NCBI RefSeq assembly: GCF_030246845.1
Contig: NZ_CP126889.1
Location: 3,715,001 to 3,779,000 of the forward strand
Length of the DNA: 64,000 nt
Source of the DNA: Enhydrobacter sp.
GTDB taxonomy: Bacteria > Pseudomonadota > Alphaproteobacteria > Reyranellales > Reyranellaceae
Direction of reading: 5' to 3'
Of the stretch, positions 38,731 through 47,491 are shown one piece after another (within the stretch, counting starts at the first letter, position 1; the number at the start of each line of letters is the position of its first letter). The notes under the pieces are model-generated. The model made no database searches, was not told the origin of the DNA, and saw only the letters and a program-made list of their open reading frames with translations. The translations under genes were made by a program, and so were the position numbers.

Positions 38731-40242
38731 ATGGCAGGCGACGGCGAATACGATGTCATTGTCGTCGGCGCGGGAAATGCCGCGCTGTGCGCGGCGCTGT
38801 CGGCACGGGAGCAGGGCGGCCGCGTGCTGGTCCTGGAGAAGGCGAGCGAGGAGGAGCGCGGCGGCAACTCCACCTTCACGGCCGGCGGCTTCCGCTTCGT
38901 GCATGACGGGCTCGACGACCTGCGCCGGGACGTGCTGGCCGACCTGTCCGATGCCGAGGCGAGCCAGATCTATATCCCGCCGTTGCCGGCGAACCTCTAC
39001 ATGGATGACCTGACCCGGGTCACCGAGGGGCTCACCCAGGAGGAACTGGCCGACATCCTGATCGGTCGTTCGCGCGAGACGGTCGTATGGATGAAGAGCA
39101 AGGGCGTGCGCTTCATCCCCATGTTCGGCCGCCAGTCCTACAAGGTGAACGGCATCCACCACTTCTACGGCGGCGTGAACATCGAGGCGGTCGGCGGCGG
39201 CTGGGGCCTGGTGGATTTCCTGGTCAAGGCGGCGGACCGCGCGGGCATCGAGATTCGCTATCGCACCGGCTTGCGTAAGCTCTTGCAGGCGAAGAGTGGC
39301 GCGATCACCGGCGTGCTGGCCTTCGGTCCGGACGGCTACGAGGAGATCCACGCCGGCGCCGTCGTGCTGGCCTGCGGCGGCTTCGAAGCCAATCCGGAGA
39401 TGCGCACGCGCTATCTCGGGCCGGGCTGGGAACTCTGCCGCGTGCGGGGCACGAAGCACAACACCGGCGACGGCATCCGCGCGGCGCTGGAGATCGGCGC
39501 CCAGGCGTTCGGCGGCTGGTCGACGTGCCACGCGGTGCAGTGGGACATCAGCGCACCGCCGTTCGGCGATCGCGTGGTGCTGGACAACTTCCAGAAGCAC
39601 TCCTACCCGCTCGGCATCGTCGTCAACATGGACGGGCAGCGTTTCGTCGACGAGGGCGCGGATTTCCGCAACCACACTTACGCCAAGTACGGCCGCGAGG
39701 TGATGAAGCAGCCACAGCGTGCGGCCGTGCAGATCTTCGACAGCAAGACCATCGCCATGGTGCGCGACGAATACCGCATCAAGCAGGTGACCAAGGCGGA
39801 GGCGCAGACTATCGGGGAGCTGGCCAAGGCGCTCGAGATCGATGTCGAAGGGCTCGTGGGCACCGTCGCCGCCTACAATGCCGCCTGCCAGCCGGGCGAC
39901 TACAACCCGGCGATCCTGGACGGCAAGCACACCGAAGGGATCACGCCGCCCAAATCCAACTGGGCGCTGCCGATCGACGAACCGCCCTACTACGGCTTCG
40001 TCGTGACCTGCGGCATCACTTTCACCTTCGGCGGGCTGCGCATCAATACCCAGGGCGAGGTGCAGGATACCACCGATGCCACCATCCCGGGTCTTTATGC
40101 CGCCGGGGAGCTGGTCGGCGGCGTCTTCTACCAGAACTACCTGGGCGGGGCCGGACTGATGTCGGGCTCGGTCTTCGGGCGGCTGGCGGGCGCCTCCGCC
40201 GGCCGGCATGCGATGCGGCCCGCCCGCGCGGCGGCGGAGTAG
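38731..40242 (+). CDS. FAD-dependent dehydrogenase, tricarballylate dehydrogenase (TcuA)-like
   Basis: This 503-residue flavoprotein of the fumarate reductase/succinate dehydrogenase family has an N-terminal FAD motif IVVGAGNAALCAALSA, the ERGGNSTFTAGG substrate-loop sequence, a catalytic-region HNTGDGIRAALEIGAQ and a C-terminal GLYAAGELVGG with YLGGAGLMSGSVFG. The overall pattern is that of FAD-dependent tricarballylate dehydrogenase, which desaturates a tricarboxylate. No TcuB-like partner is present, so the electron acceptor is unclear. It is first in the GntR-linked cluster. Confidence 0.85.
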   Translation: MAGDGEYDVIVVGAGNAALCAALSAREQGGRVLVLEKASEEERGGNSTFTAGGFRFVHDGLDDLRRDVLADLSDAEASQIYIPPLPANLYMDDLTRVTEGLTQEELADILIGRSRETVVWMKSKGVRFIPMFGRQSYKVNGIHHFYGGVNIEAVGGGWGLVDFLVKAADRAGIEIRYRTGLRKLLQAKSGAITGVLAFGPDGYEEIHAGAVVLACGGFEANPEMRTRYLGPGWELCRVRGTKHNTGDGIRAALEIGAQAFGGWSTCHAVQWDISAPPFGDRVVLDNFQKHSYPLGIVVNMDGQRFVDEGADFRNHTYAKYGREVMKQPQRAAVQIFDSKTIAMVRDEYRIKQVTKAEAQTIGELAKALEIDVEGLVGTVAAYNAACQPGDYNPAILDGKHTEGITPPKSNWALPIDEPPYYGFVVTCGITFTFGGLRINTQGEVQDTTDATIPGLYAAGELVGGVFYQNYLGGAGLMSGSVFGRLAGASAGRHAMRPARAAAE

Positions 40243-40246
40243 CGTC

Positions 40247-41263
40247 ATGGCCGAGGTCGCAGGCAAAGCCTATCTCATCACCGGCGGCGCGAGCCTGATC
40301 GGTTCGCACCTCGCCGATGCGCTCCTCGCCGCGGATGCTTCCGAAGTGCGACTGCTGGACAACTTCGCCCTCGGCACGCCGGATACCATCGCCCATCTGC
40401 TGGCCGAACCGCGCGTCAAGCTTGTTCGCGGCGACGTGCTGCGCCTGAACGAGGTGCTGGACGCCAGCAAGGGGGCGGACGGAATCTTCGCGCTGGCAGG
40501 CTTTCTGACCATCCCCATGCTGCAGAACCCGGCGCTGGGCGTGCAGGTGAACACCGTGGGGCTGCTGAACACGCTGGAGGCGGCACGCTTCGCCGGCGTT
40601 CGCCGCCTGGTGTTCTCCTCGTCCGTGGCCGCCTATGGCAATGCCGAGGCGGACGTCCTGGAAGAGGACGCGGCCACGGTGACCGCGACGCTCTCGCCGG
40701 TGAGCGCGGTCTACGGCGTCAGCAAGCTGTTCGGCGAAAGCCTCTGCCGGCTCTATGCCCAGAAATACGGCCTGCAGTTCAACGCACTGCGCTTCACCTC
40801 GGTGTACGGCGAGCGCCAGCACGCCCGGGCGGTGAACGCCAATTTCATCGCGGAAACCTACGAACGCGTGCGCAAGGGCGAGGCGCCGATCGTCATCGGC
40901 GACGGCAAGGAAGTGCACGACTACATCTACGTCACCGACATCGCCGCCGGCTGCATGGCGGCGATGACGAGCGACAGGCATGGCCTGCTGATGAACCTCG
41001 CGACCGGCGTCGATTCCAGCCTGACCGAGGTGGTGCATGCCGTGCTGAAGGTCTGCGGCTCGACGCTGAAGCCGGAGTATCGCGCGGACACCCGCGCGGT
41101 CCGTTCCGCCGGCGGCACGCACCTCGGCTTCAGCCGTAAACGGGCGGAATCGGAGATCGGCTGGGTCCCGCGCGTGTCGCTGGAGGAGGGCATTCGGCGC
41201 TACGTCCGGTGGCTCGAGCAGCAGCGGCCGCATTCGGACCGCGAGCTTCCGGCTCGGTCATGA
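40247..41263 (+). CDS. NAD-dependent epimerase/dehydratase-like extended SDR
   Basis: This 338-residue extended SDR has the Rossmann motif YLITGGASLIGSHLADAL, LRLNEVLDASKGADGIFALAG, and the catalytic YGVSKLFGE (Tyr and Lys). The Ser position is in VFSSSVAAYG. It resembles UDP-sugar 4-epimerases, but in a catabolic cluster a role on a free sugar acid or related carboxylate is more likely. The ATG at 40247 lies 4 bases after the FAD dehydrogenase stop, so the two are coupled. Confidence 0.85.
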   Translation: MAEVAGKAYLITGGASLIGSHLADALLAADASEVRLLDNFALGTPDTIAHLLAEPRVKLVRGDVLRLNEVLDASKGADGIFALAGFLTIPMLQNPALGVQVNTVGLLNTLEAARFAGVRRLVFSSSVAAYGNAEADVLEEDAATVTATLSPVSAVYGVSKLFGESLCRLYAQKYGLQFNALRFTSVYGERQHARAVNANFIAETYERVRKGEAPIVIGDGKEVHDYIYVTDIAAGCMAAMTSDRHGLLMNLATGVDSSLTEVVHAVLKVCGSTLKPEYRADTRAVRSAGGTHLGFSRKRAESEIGWVPRVSLEEGIRRYVRWLEQQRPHSDRELPARS

Positions 41264-41294
41264 GGCGCGCAAGAGGCGCGCGGTCCAGAAGACC

Positions 41295-42674
41295 ATGAAC
41301 GGAACGCCGGCCCTCGATATCGCCCGCTTCGCGGCGGCGTTGCGGTACGAGGATATCCCGGCCGCCGCCCGCGAACGGGCGCGCATCCAGATGCTGGACG
41401 GTCTCGGCGTCGGCCTCGCTGCCAACGCCTATCCGTTCGCGGAAAAGGCCACCGCCGGCTTGCATGCTCTTGGAGGGAAGGGGAACTGCACGGTGCTGGG
41501 CCGCCGGGAACGCCTGCCGGTGCGCGATGCGGCGCTGGCCAACGGCATCCTGATCCACGGTCTCGACTTCGACGACACGCATCTCGCGAGCATCGTGCAT
41601 GCCACGGCGGCCTCCTTGCCGTGCGCGTTCTCGCTGGCCGAAGCACTGGACCGGCACGGCCGCGATCTGCTGACCGCCTATGTCGCCGGCATGGAGACGG
41701 CGATCCGTCTCGGCGCGGCGGTGAAGGGCGGCTTTCATCATGCCGGCTTCCATGCGACCGGCATCGTCTCGCATTTCAGCTCGGCCATCGTTGCCGGCAA
41801 GCTCCTGCGGCTGACAGAAGACCAGCTCGTGGCGGCCCAAGGCATTGCCGCCAGCTCCGCGTCGGGCGTGCAGGTCTTCCTGGAGGAGGGTGCCTGGACG
41901 AAACGCTTCCATCCGGGTTGGGGCGCTGTTGCCGGCATCACCGCGGCGCATCTCGCGCGGCATGGCTTCGTCGGCCCGAGCCGGCCCTACGAAGGCAAGT
42001 TCGGCCTGTTTGAAACACACCTGCACGACGGGGCCGCAGCGGTCGACGTTGCATGCCTCGGTGCCGGCCTCGGCACGCGATGGGAGCTTTGCGACACGGC
42101 GATCAAGCCCTACCCCGTCTGCCATTTCGTCCATGGCGCCGCCGACGCGGCGATCGCCTTGCATGGCGAGCTGCCATCGCCGCAGGCCATCTCCCGCATC
42201 CGGGTGCTGCTGCCCGAGCCCACGCTGCCGATCGTCGCCGAGCCGGTTGCCGACAAGCGGCGGCCGCTGACGGACTATGCCGCCAAGTTCAGCGCGGCTT
42301 TCGTGGTGGCGACCTGTCTCGTCCATGGCCGTTTCGGCCTCGCCGAGCTCCAGCCGGAAGCGCTGAAGGATGCCGCCGTGCTCTCGCTGTGCGAACGTAC
42401 CGACTGCGTCGGCGATCCGGAGACCGCGTTTCCGGCCTATTTCTCGGGCGGTGTCGAAGTGGAGCTCGGCGACGGACGTCGCCTGCGCCGCCATGTACGC
42501 GTCAACAGCGGCGCGGGCGAGCGGACGCTCACTGTCGACGAGGCCGCCGGCAAGTTCGCCGCGGCCGCAGGCATGGTCCTGAGCGCCGACCACGCGAGCC
42601 GGGCTCGCGACGCGATCCTTGCGATCGACGCGGGGCGCGTACGCCAATTGGCGGAGTGCCTCAGGATCGGCTGA
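41295..42674 (+). CDS. MmgE/PrpD-family protein
   Basis: This 459-residue protein matches the MmgE/PrpD family: ERARIQMLDGLGVGLAA near the N-terminus, NGILIHGLDFDDTH, HATGIVSHFSSAIVAGKLL, FHPGWGAVAGITAA and KPYPVCHFVHGAADAA. Members include 2-methylcitrate dehydratase and cis-aconitate decarboxylase, which act on tri- and dicarboxylates. Together with the TcuA-like gene two places upstream this points to degradation of an unusual polycarboxylate. It follows the epimerase by 31 bases. Confidence 0.9.
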   Translation: MNGTPALDIARFAAALRYEDIPAAARERARIQMLDGLGVGLAANAYPFAEKATAGLHALGGKGNCTVLGRRERLPVRDAALANGILIHGLDFDDTHLASIVHATAASLPCAFSLAEALDRHGRDLLTAYVAGMETAIRLGAAVKGGFHHAGFHATGIVSHFSSAIVAGKLLRLTEDQLVAAQGIAASSASGVQVFLEEGAWTKRFHPGWGAVAGITAAHLARHGFVGPSRPYEGKFGLFETHLHDGAAAVDVACLGAGLGTRWELCDTAIKPYPVCHFVHGAADAAIALHGELPSPQAISRIRVLLPEPTLPIVAEPVADKRRPLTDYAAKFSAAFVVATCLVHGRFGLAELQPEALKDAAVLSLCERTDCVGDPETAFPAYFSGGVEVELGDGRRLRRHVRVNSGAGERTLTVDEAAGKFAAAAGMVLSADHASRARDAILAIDAGRVRQLAECLRIG

Positions 42675-42683
42675 GGATATGCG

Positions 42684-42713
42684 TTGACAAGGGCCGACGG
42701 CCGGCGGTGCACT
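42684..42713 (+). promoter_or_regulatory. Possible internal promoter
   Basis: A perfect -35 box TTGACA (42684-42689) is followed after 18 bases by a weak -10 TGCACT (42708-42713), in the 81-base gap before the hydrolase start at 42756. It could transcribe the last three genes of the cluster separately from the GntR-linked promoter. Confidence 0.3.
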
Positions 42714-42755
42714 CGGGTTGAAAATTTACGTGGAGTCCGCACCGGGAGGGACGGC

Positions 42756-43754
42756 GTGGCGCGCTGGCAATACACCAAAGGTCTGCACGACATCGGCAAC
42801 GGCTGTTACGCCTATCTCCAGCCCGACGGCGGCTGGGGCTGGAGCAATGCCGGCCTGATCGTCGACGGCGAGCAAAACCTTCTCGTCGACACGCTGTTCG
42901 ACCTCCGACTCACACGCGAGATGCTTGGCGCGATGCGTGATGCGGTTCCGGCCGCGCAGTCGATCCGCACGCTGGTGAACACGCATTCGAACGGAGATCA
43001 CACCTTCGGCAACCAACTCGTCGGGGACGCCGAGATCATCACCACCAGGGCCACCGCCGAGGAGATGCTGGAGCGGCCGCCCGAGCACCTGGCGGCCCTC
43101 GTCCGCGATCGTGATCGGCTCGGCGACGGCGCCCGGTTCCTGTACGAGATGATGGGCCAGTATTTCCGTTGGGACGATGTCGTCTATACCGCGCCGACCC
43201 GTACCTTCGAGGAGCGGCTGGAGCTCGAGGTCGGCGGCAAGCGGGCACAGCTCGTGAAAGCGGGTCCTGCGCATACGCGCGGCGATCTGCTCGTCTACTT
43301 GCCGGAGGAGCGGATCGTCTTCACCGGCGACCTGCTCTTCATGGGCGGCCATCCGGTGATCTGGGCCGGCCCGATCGCCAACTGGATCAAGGCCTGCGAC
43401 ACCATTCTCGGTTGGGACGTCGATGTCGTCGTGCCGGGGCACGGCCCGATCACCGACAAGAAGGGCGTCGCCGACTTCAAGGGCTACCTGGACTACATCA
43501 ATGTCGAGGCCCGCAAACGCTACGATGCGGGGCTGGGCTACTACGAGGCCGCGACGCAGATTTCCCTCGATCCCTACGCCGACTGGATCGATTCCGAGCG
43601 GATCATCCTGAACGTCGCCGCCTTGTATCGGGAGTACGGCGCGGTCGAACGCCCCGACATCATGACGCTGTGGGCAGACATGTATCGTTTCCATCGGGCG
43701 GGGCTCTGCAACTGCCATCGCCGCGCGCAGCCCGGTCATCTCAAGGCAGGCTGA
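42756..43754 (+). CDS. Metallo-beta-lactamase fold hydrolase
   Basis: This 332-residue protein has the MBL motifs: NTHSNGDHTFGN (first His, then Asn where the second His is usual, Asp, His; residues 77-82), PAHTRGD with another metal His, FTGDLLFMGGHP with the bridging Asp, and VPGHGP. The HSNGDH variant may hold one metal differently, yet is common in this branch. It probably hydrolyses an ester, lactone or thioester intermediate. A GTG start at 42756 is chosen because GGGAGG lies 6 bases upstream; a longer start would fall inside the putative promoter. Confidence 0.85.
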   Translation: MARWQYTKGLHDIGNGCYAYLQPDGGWGWSNAGLIVDGEQNLLVDTLFDLRLTREMLGAMRDAVPAAQSIRTLVNTHSNGDHTFGNQLVGDAEIITTRATAEEMLERPPEHLAALVRDRDRLGDGARFLYEMMGQYFRWDDVVYTAPTRTFEERLELEVGGKRAQLVKAGPAHTRGDLLVYLPEERIVFTGDLLFMGGHPVIWAGPIANWIKACDTILGWDVDVVVPGHGPITDKKGVADFKGYLDYINVEARKRYDAGLGYYEAATQISLDPYADWIDSERIILNVAALYREYGAVERPDIMTLWADMYRFHRAGLCNCHRRAQPGHLKAG

Positions 43755-43801
43755 GGATCGCAGACGCGCATTGTCCTTCGCCGTAGTCAGAGGAGTGCGG
43801 T

Positions 43802-45523
43802 ATGTCCATTCTCCAGTCCGAAGGCCCCGACGACATCCGGCATCGCCGCGCTTCGACCTATCAGGTCCTCGTCGAGGACATCAAGGCGCTGGGCGTCGAG
43901 CAGGTGTTCGGCCTGATGAGCGACGATACCGCCGTCTTCGCCACCGCGCTCGACAGCGCCGGCATCCGCTTCTACGGCGCGCGGCACGAGAACAATGCCA
44001 TCGCCATGGCGGAGGGCTTCGCCTACGCGACCGGCGGCCTCGGCGTCGCAGTGATCGGCAGAGGACCGGCAACGGCCAACGGCCTGCACGCCGCCACCTA
44101 TGCCAGCCGCACCGGCTCGCGCGTCCTGATCATCTCGGGCGACGCCGCCGTGCCGACAGGAGCCGTCAATTCGATCGGTCCGGACTACAAGGGCTTCAAT
44201 GCGACCGGCGTGTTGAATGCCGCCGGCATCCGGACTTTCGTCGCGACCAGCCCGACCGCGGCCCGCGGCGCTCTGGCGGACGCCGCGGCGGCGGCGCTGC
44301 AGGGCGGCGCGGCGGCATTGCTGCTGCCCGTGAACGTGCAATTGGCCGAGATGGATCTCGGCTTCGGTGCGGCCGTACCCGCGCCGAAGCCAGCGCAGCG
44401 TGCACCAGCGGCGCCGTCTCCACAGGCGATCGAAGCGGCAGTAGCCTTGCTGCGGCAGAGCCGCAAGCCGCTGATCCTCGCCGGCCTCGGCGCCCACCGG
44501 GCCGGTGCCAAGGCCGCCCTGGAGCAGCTCGCCGACCGGACCGGCGCCTTGCTGGCGACGTCGGCCCGCGGCAAGGACATGTTCCGCGGGCATCCCTGCA
44601 ATCTCGGGATCGTCGGCTCCTTCTCGCATTCGGCGGCCAGGCGGATGGTCGCCGAGGCGGACTGCGTCCTGGTGTTCGGCGCCAGCCTCAACCTTCTCAC
44701 CATGAGCTTCGGCCACTCGCTGCCCAAGGTGCCGCTGATCCAGGTCGATGCCAGTCGAGGCAGCATCGGCCGCTGGTATCCGGCCGATGTGGCGGTGGTG
44801 GGCGATGCCCGGCTGGCGGCGGAGGCGCTCCTCGCGGCGCTGCCTGCCGGCACCAACGCGGCGTCGCCCTTCCGCTCCGAGGGGACGCTGCGTTTCCTCG
44901 CCAGCTTCGACATCGCCCGTGACTTCCAGCCGGCCAGCACGCCGCGCACGGTCGATCCGCGTTCCCTCGGCGTTGCGCTCGACAAGCTCCTGCCGGCGAG
45001 GCGCAACCTGGTCTACGACGCCGGCAACTTCCTAGGCATCGTGCCCTATCTTTCCGTGCCGGGGCCAGGCCACTTCAAGATGACCAGCGATTTCGCCTCG
45101 ATCGGCCTCGGTTTCGGCACGGCGCTGGGCGTTGCCAGGGCGCGGCCGGACGAGACAACGGTCCTCGTGATCGGCGACGGCGGCTTTCTCATGACCATGG
45201 GCGAGCTCGAGACCGTGGTGCGCGAGGATCTGCCGCTGGTGATCGTGCTGATGAACGACTGCGCCTATGGCGCCGAGCTGCATTTCCTGAAGATGCGCGA
45301 TCTGCCGGTCGCCAAGTCGGTGTTCCCCGACGTCGACTATGCGCCGGTCGCCGAGGCCTTCGGCTTCCAGGCCGCGACCGTCCGCACGCTCGACGACCTG
45401 CAGAAGGCGGCGCCGATGCTGGCCCGGCCGGAAGGGCCGGTCTTTCTCGACTGCAAGCTGAACGCGGCCGTAGCGGCGCCTTTCATGAGCGAGTTCCACG
45501 AGTTCGAGACCCGGCAGCACTGA
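43802..45523 (+). CDS. Thiamine-diphosphate enzyme, acetolactate synthase large-subunit-like
   Basis: This 573-residue enzyme has the catalytic Glu63 in ARHENNAIAMAEG and the ThDP motif starting GDGGFLMTMGELE and ending VLMND about 30 residues later. The order of domains fits acetolactate synthase, glyoxylate carboligase and oxalyl-CoA decarboxylase-like enzymes. The cluster lacks a small ALS subunit, which argues against branched-chain amino acid synthesis. It may decarboxylate or cleave a 2-oxoacid or acyl-CoA produced by the upstream genes. Confidence 0.85.
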   Translation: MSILQSEGPDDIRHRRASTYQVLVEDIKALGVEQVFGLMSDDTAVFATALDSAGIRFYGARHENNAIAMAEGFAYATGGLGVAVIGRGPATANGLHAATYASRTGSRVLIISGDAAVPTGAVNSIGPDYKGFNATGVLNAAGIRTFVATSPTAARGALADAAAAALQGGAAALLLPVNVQLAEMDLGFGAAVPAPKPAQRAPAAPSPQAIEAAVALLRQSRKPLILAGLGAHRAGAKAALEQLADRTGALLATSARGKDMFRGHPCNLGIVGSFSHSAARRMVAEADCVLVFGASLNLLTMSFGHSLPKVPLIQVDASRGSIGRWYPADVAVVGDARLAAEALLAALPAGTNAASPFRSEGTLRFLASFDIARDFQPASTPRTVDPRSLGVALDKLLPARRNLVYDAGNFLGIVPYLSVPGPGHFKMTSDFASIGLGFGTALGVARARPDETTVLVIGDGGFLMTMGELETVVREDLPLVIVLMNDCAYGAELHFLKMRDLPVAKSVFPDVDYAPVAEAFGFQAATVRTLDDLQKAAPMLARPEGPVFLDCKLNAAVAAPFMSEFHEFETRQH

Positions 45524-45554
45524 AGCGAAGACACAACCAGTTGGAGGAATCCCC

Positions 45555-47273
45555 ATGGCGCTCGATCTGCTGATACGCGGCGGCACCGTCGTCGACGGCT
45601 CCGGTGGCAAGCGCTTCGTCGCCGATATCGGCGTCTCGCAGGGGCGCATCGTCGAGGTCGGGCGTCTGCGCGAACCGGCACAGCGAACGATCGATGCCGA
45701 CGGTCTGATCGTCTCGCCGGGCTTCATCGACGGCCACACCCACATGGATGCGCAGGTCGCCTGGGATCCATTGGGAAGCTGCTCGTGCTGGCATGGCGTC
45801 ACGTCGGTCGTGATGAGCAATTGCGGCTTCGCCCTAGCGCCCTGCAAGCCGGCCGACCGCGACTGGTACGCGCGTTGCCTGTCGGCCGTCGAGGACATTC
45901 CGACCGAGGCGATGGCTGCCGGCATCGACTGGAGCTGGGAGACCTTTCCCGAGTACATGGCGACGGTCGAGCGCCTGCCCAAGGCGATCAACTACGGCAT
46001 GTATATCGGCCATTCGGCCCTGCGCATGTACGTCATGGGAAGGCGCGCGCTCGAGGAGACGGCGAGCGACGACGACATGCGCCGCATGGCGCTGCTGGTG
46101 CAGGAGGCGCTGAGAGGGGGCGCGCTCGGCTTCTCGAGCTCGCGCGCCACGACGCACGTCACCCCCGACGACACGCCGGTCGCCAGCCGCATCGCCGACT
46201 GGACGGAGATCGATCGCATCGTCGCCGCCATGGCCGAGCTCGATGCCGGTATCTTCCAGGTCGGTCCCGACATCGGCAGCGGCCCCGCCCATCGCGCCTT
46301 CCTCGACCGCCTGCGGCAGGTGGCGCTCGCGACGCGGCGGCCGATCATGTTCGGCGTGCTGGCGACCCGTCAGGGCGAGGATCCCAATCCCTGGCAGTAC
46401 CAGACCCGGTACATCGACGATACCGTCGCCGCGGGCGGCCGCATGTTCGGTCAGGGTACGACGCGCTCGATCAACGCGATCTTCTCGCTGAAGTCGTACC
46501 TGCCGTTCGACGTGCTGCCGGCCTGGCAGCCGATTCGCGCGCTGCCGCTGGAGGAACAGAAGAAGCGGTTGCGCGATCCGGCGGTGCGCCGGGCGCTGGT
46601 GGCGGCCGAAGCCGGGATGAAGCCGCGCGACAAGACCTTCCAGGGCGGCGGCGCGGCCACCACGGACCCGCGCAAGCCGGACTATGGTAACCTCTTTGCG
46701 TTGAAGGGCGTGGACTGGGACGACCCGACGGTCGACCAGCTCGCGAAGGCGCGCGGCCAGCATCCCGTCGAGGTGATGATCGACCTGTCGCTCGCCGACG
46801 ACGACCAGATCTACGTCCAGCCGCTGGTGAACGAGTCGCCGGAAGACGTTCTCGGCATCCTGAGGCACGAGCGAACGCTCGCCACCTTCTCCGACTCGGG
46901 TGCGCATGTCTGCCAGGAGATGGGCTCGTCTCTGCAGACGCATTTCCTGAGCTACTGGGTGCGCAAGCGCGGCGCCTTCACGCTCGAGCAGGCGGTCAGG
47001 AAGCTGACGCACGACAATGCGGCGGCGTGGGAGCTGCACGACAGGGGGCTCGTCAGGAAAGGCTACAAGGCGGATCTGGCGCTGTTCGAGGAAGCGCGCA
47101 TCCGGCCCTGCCTGCCGACCGTGGAGAAGGACTTGCCGGGCGGCGCGCGCCGGCTGGTGCAGAAGGCCGAAGGCATCCGTGCCACGATCGTCAACGGCAC
47201 GGTGACGTTCGAGGAGGGCAAGGCCACGGGCGCCTTCGCCGGCGAGGTGCTGAAAGGCAAATTGGCGTCTTGA
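45555..47273 (+). CDS. N-acyl-D-amino-acid deacylase-like amidohydrolase
   Basis: This 572-residue protein matches the D-aminoacylase branch of amidohydrolases: GFIDGHTHMDAQVAWDP with metal His61 and His63, GVTSVVMSNCGFALAP with the zinc-bridging Cys90, and SDSGAHVCQE with the catalytic Asp. The family hydrolyses N-acyl-D-amino acids and also related cyclic amides and carbamates. TTGGAGGAA lies close before the ATG. In this cluster it may release a carboxylic acid from an N-acylated substrate. Confidence 0.88.
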   Translation: MALDLLIRGGTVVDGSGGKRFVADIGVSQGRIVEVGRLREPAQRTIDADGLIVSPGFIDGHTHMDAQVAWDPLGSCSCWHGVTSVVMSNCGFALAPCKPADRDWYARCLSAVEDIPTEAMAAGIDWSWETFPEYMATVERLPKAINYGMYIGHSALRMYVMGRRALEETASDDDMRRMALLVQEALRGGALGFSSSRATTHVTPDDTPVASRIADWTEIDRIVAAMAELDAGIFQVGPDIGSGPAHRAFLDRLRQVALATRRPIMFGVLATRQGEDPNPWQYQTRYIDDTVAAGGRMFGQGTTRSINAIFSLKSYLPFDVLPAWQPIRALPLEEQKKRLRDPAVRRALVAAEAGMKPRDKTFQGGGAATTDPRKPDYGNLFALKGVDWDDPTVDQLAKARGQHPVEVMIDLSLADDDQIYVQPLVNESPEDVLGILRHERTLATFSDSGAHVCQEMGSSLQTHFLSYWVRKRGAFTLEQAVRKLTHDNAAAWELHDRGLVRKGYKADLALFEEARIRPCLPTVEKDLPGGARRLVQKAEGIRATIVNGTVTFEEGKATGAFAGEVLKGKLAS

Positions 47274-47491
47274 GGCTCCAGCTTTCGGGCCGCAGGGAGT
47301 ATGCTGCGAAACCGACGAAACACATCGCATGCAGAATCCGAAGGCCAAGGCGGCTAGAACTCGTCGGTCTCGGATTGGCGCTCGGTCGGCGTGATTGACC
47401 GATCGCCGGTGTAGCCGGGCCAGGAGAAGGTGGGTTCCTGGGCGTGGGTTGAAGCGTTCAAGTAGCCTTTGCGTCGTGGAGCACGTTCACG

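Noticed and set aside
47354..47460. A short minus-strand peptide (about 35 residues) starting at a TTG and ending SETDEF
   Set aside because: There is an AAGG near the TTG, but no homologous family is recognised and the length is too small to support a gene.
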